DNA of 64,000 nt. It comes from JBBPZA01 sp963728925. GTDB taxonomy: Bacteria; Actinomycetota; Thermoleophilia; Solirubrobacterales; Solirubrobacteraceae. Positions within the stretch are counted from its first letter, which is position 1; each line of letters starts with the position of its first letter. The translations under genes were made by a program, and so were the position numbers. The stretch is from the NCBI GenBank assembly GCA_963728925.1, contig CAVSMB010000013.1:1-64000 (forward strand), written 5' to 3'. This document shows, in pieces, positions 62,303-64,000 of this stretch. Below the pieces are notes generated by a model. It had not been told where the DNA came from and searched no databases. It saw only the letters and a program-made list of their open reading frames with translations.

Positions 62303-63841
62303 TCATCTGGCGATCAGTCCTTCCAGGTAATCCATGGCTGTGGTGTGATCGCGTAACGCGATGTAGCCGCTCGTCCACGGCAGCGGGATCTGCGCGCCCC
62401 GGTAGCGGTAGCGCGTTATGTGCACCGCCGCCGGGTTGAACAGCTCCACGCGGTTGTGGGCGGGCCACCGCTCCTTGAGGTAGGTGCGGCGCAGCCAGCC
62501 CCAGTTCCGCTTCCGGTGCCGTCGGCGCAGCCATCCCACGACCCGCCAATACGCGTAGTGACGCAGGTAGCCGAACGTCGCCGAGGAGACTCCATGCCGG
62601 AAGTAGTTGCACCAGCCCCGTAGCACGCGGTTAACGCGATGCAGGAGCTGGTCAGGTTGCTGGTCGGGCCCGGTGTGCTTGGTGATCTGCCGGACCTTCG
62701 CCTTGGCGGTCTGGAGTGACCGCTTCGACGGGTACGTGTGGATCACGTTCCGGCCGTGACGTCCCCGGACGCGCTTGATCGCGAATCCGAGGAAGTCGAA
62801 CCCCTCGTCGATCGACACAACGCGGGTCTTCTCCGGCGAGAGTCTGAGGCCGAGCGGCGCAATCACCTGCTCGACCTCGGCGACCAGCGACTCGGCGTGC
62901 TCACGACTGCCCGCGACGCAGACGACGAAGTCGTCCGCGTAACGGCACAGTTTGTATGTGGCTCCGCCTCGGCGCCTGATCTTCTCGCGCTCTGGTCGTG
63001 TCGCCATGCTCATCTGCCAGGCGCGGACGAAGTGCTCGTCCAGCGCCGACAGCGCAAGGTTGGCGATCAGCGGCGAGAGAATCCCGCCCTGCGGGGTGCC
63101 AGCGAGCGTCTCTTCTTGACCGCCCAGCTCGGTCAGGATCCCGGCTTTGAGGAACGCCTTGATGAGCGCCATGACGCGCTTGTCCGCGACTCTGGCTCGC
63201 AGCCGGTCCTGAACGGCGACATGCGAGATTTCGTCGAAACACGCCTTGATATCTGCTTCGAGAACCCACTCGTAGGAGTTGGTCGCGAGCATATGTATCT
63301 CGGCGATCGCGTCGTGTGCTCGGCGTCCGGGCCGGAACCCGTAGGAGCAGGGTTTGAAGTCGGCCTCGAAGATCGGCTCGAGCACCGTCTTGAGGGCAGC
63401 CTGGATCACGCGGTCGCGGAGGGCGGGCACCCCAAGCCGCCGGAGTTTTCCTCCGCGCTTGGGTATCAGCCGCTCCTTGACCGGCAAAGGCCGAAAGCTC
63501 CCGGACCGCAGCTCCTCGCGGAGTCCGTCAAGGAACTTCTGCACGCCCAACTGTTGCTCAACGTAGCGGGCGGTCTGCCCGTCCACGCCGGCTGAGCGCG
63601 ACCCTCTGTTCGACCTGACCCGAAGCCACGCCATCATCAGCGTGGCCGGGTCACAGACGAGGTTATGGAGGTCGTTGAACCTCCGGTTGGGATCGTCAGA
63701 TGCCCACTTGTGCAGCTTGCGCTGAATCCCGAGTACCCTGTCCTGCGCCTCCTTCGGCACAGGCCATGGAGCGCTGGTGTTCACCGGCGACCTCCTCGCA
63801 TTCCAGACGGGCGCTGCAAGCCCGCTGCTCCCCTTCGCCAT
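62303..63841 (-). CDS. ltrA: Group II intron reverse transcriptase/maturase
   Basis: 512 residues. RT blocks are visible: RVRSNRGSRSAGVDGQT (RT0/1), LGVPALRDRVIQAALKTVLE, ADFKPCSYGFRPGRRAHDAI, VLEADIKACFDEISH, GTPQGGILSPLIANLAL, the catalytic CRYADDFVV (YADD at 301-304) and the thumb/maturase X domain (GFDFLGFAIKR, YPSKRSLQTAKAKVRQI). The C-terminal group II maturase-specific region (LRGWCNYFRHG) is present. No HNH endonuclease domain follows, so the intron would need an alternative priming route. Intact; the start may be slightly downstream of 63841. Confidence 0.9.
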   Translation of the reverse strand: MAKGSSGLAAPVWNARRSPVNTSAPWPVPKEAQDRVLGIQRKLHKWASDDPNRRFNDLHNLVCDPATLMMAWLRVRSNRGSRSAGVDGQTARYVEQQLGVQKFLDGLREELRSGSFRPLPVKERLIPKRGGKLRRLGVPALRDRVIQAALKTVLEPIFEADFKPCSYGFRPGRRAHDAIAEIHMLATNSYEWVLEADIKACFDEISHVAVQDRLRARVADKRVMALIKAFLKAGILTELGGQEETLAGTPQGGILSPLIANLALSALDEHFVRAWQMSMATRPEREKIRRRGGATYKLCRYADDFVVCVAGSREHAESLVAEVEQVIAPLGLRLSPEKTRVVSIDEGFDFLGFAIKRVRGRHGRNVIHTYPSKRSLQTAKAKVRQITKHTGPDQQPDQLLHRVNRVLRGWCNYFRHGVSSATFGYLRHYAYWRVVGWLRRRHRKRNWGWLRRTYLKERWPAHNRVELFNPAAVHITRYRYRGAQIPLPWTSGYIALRDHTTAMDYLEGLIAR

Positions 63842-64000
63842 GTACCCGGCTCTCCCGGGCTCGGACTACTACGAGAGCTCCGCCCCCGACCCGGGCCATC
63901 AGCGGACGCTGCGCCTTGCCTGCACCCCGAAGGGCACGTCGGCGACACCGGTCGGGTTCCCACGTTCACTACCGTTCGCTTGTCCGGGTCGGCGCCCAGC

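Larger units (their letters stand above)
62215..64000 (-). mobile_element. Group II intron, 5' end beyond the window
   Basis: The intron-encoded reverse transcriptase (62303-63841) is followed on the minus strand by domain V (62251-62284) and a domain VI-like hairpin (62221-62247), giving a 3' end at about 62215-62220. It abuts the ISL3 transposase relic. The region 63842-64000 has no ORF and should be intron RNA domains I-IV. No GUGYG 5' boundary was seen inside the window. Confidence 0.75.

Overview
The window is high-GC DNA from an actinobacterium. The gene repertoire (DUF1385 protein, anti-sigma/ECF pairs, FHA-PrsW protease, DUF559 proteins, two-copy secreted repeat proteins, dense co-directional overlaps with GTG starts) fits the class Thermoleophilia (Solirubrobacterales-like). 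That assignment is inference: no rRNA or tRNA gene was seen.

Layout. (1) 1-5.2 kb is a damaged margin. An IS1634-type element with a divergent DUF6788 gene cuts off the end of a DoxX gene. It is followed by the remnant of a FAD monooxygenase and by a GH15 trehalase/glucoamylase that has lost its second half and reads through into a VOC gene. (2) 5.2-27.8 kb is mostly ordinary chromosome: aldehyde dehydrogenase; PadR regulator with palindromic operator, secreted protein and frameshifted MFS exporter; rarA; chrA; FHA-PrsW; DUF1385; a nicotinate-phosphoribosyltransferase-like enzyme; methylmalonyl-CoA epimerase; ychF; 5'-3' exonuclease; MaoC hydratase; ftsH; a sigma/anti-sigma pair; a secreted repeat protein; a DUF559 nuclease-like protein; and an acetolactate-synthase-like enzyme. 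It also holds a YCII::sigma deletion scar. (3) 27.8-33.1 kb is a nest of mobile DNA. An IS630 element sits in the stop codon of the acetolactate synthase and is itself split by a 2.1-kb serine-recombinase element. A second IS1634-type element abuts it. (4) 33.1-45.3 kb is chromosome again: choline-kinase-like and HAD genes, MBL hydrolase, holin/phosphodiesterase fusion, gabD-like dehydrogenase, large secreted protein, SDR, collagen-like protein, ECF factor with SnoaL domain. (5) 45.3-64 kb is a mobile-element graveyard with a few live genes (GalT-like, HIT, DUF2283, DUF211 plus membrane protein, enolase). It contains Tn3, IS110, ISL3, IS701 and tyrosine-recombinase pieces, a decayed second enolase, and a group II intron that runs off the right edge.

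The most interesting object is a complete 4,392-bp transposon at 49751-54142. Its ends read 5'-TGT...ACA-3' with 25-bp inverted repeats (20/25 identical), and a perfect 5-bp target duplication (TCCGG) flanks it. Deleting it in silico, with one duplication copy, restores the reading frame of a Tn3-family transposase. It carries four co-directional, overlapping or nearly touching genes: a zinc-ribbon/HTH protein (DUF6431-like), a DDE transposase of the Mu/TniA/TnsB type, a TniB/TnsC/ExeA-type AAA ATPase, and a third protein resembling DUF3987-type P-loop proteins in the position where Tn5053/Tn7 relatives carry a TniQ/TnsD target selector. A 14-bp perfect hairpin lies in front of the operon and a variable-looking (Gly-Asp)n tail ends the transposase.

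The sequence is a stratigraphy of insertion events: Tn3 into or next to an enolase paralogue, then the TniA/TniB-type element into the Tn3; IS630 into a stop codon, then the serine-recombinase element into the IS630. Several host genes (trehalase, MFS, sigma/YCII, monooxygenase, DoxX, enolase copy) are broken near these sites.
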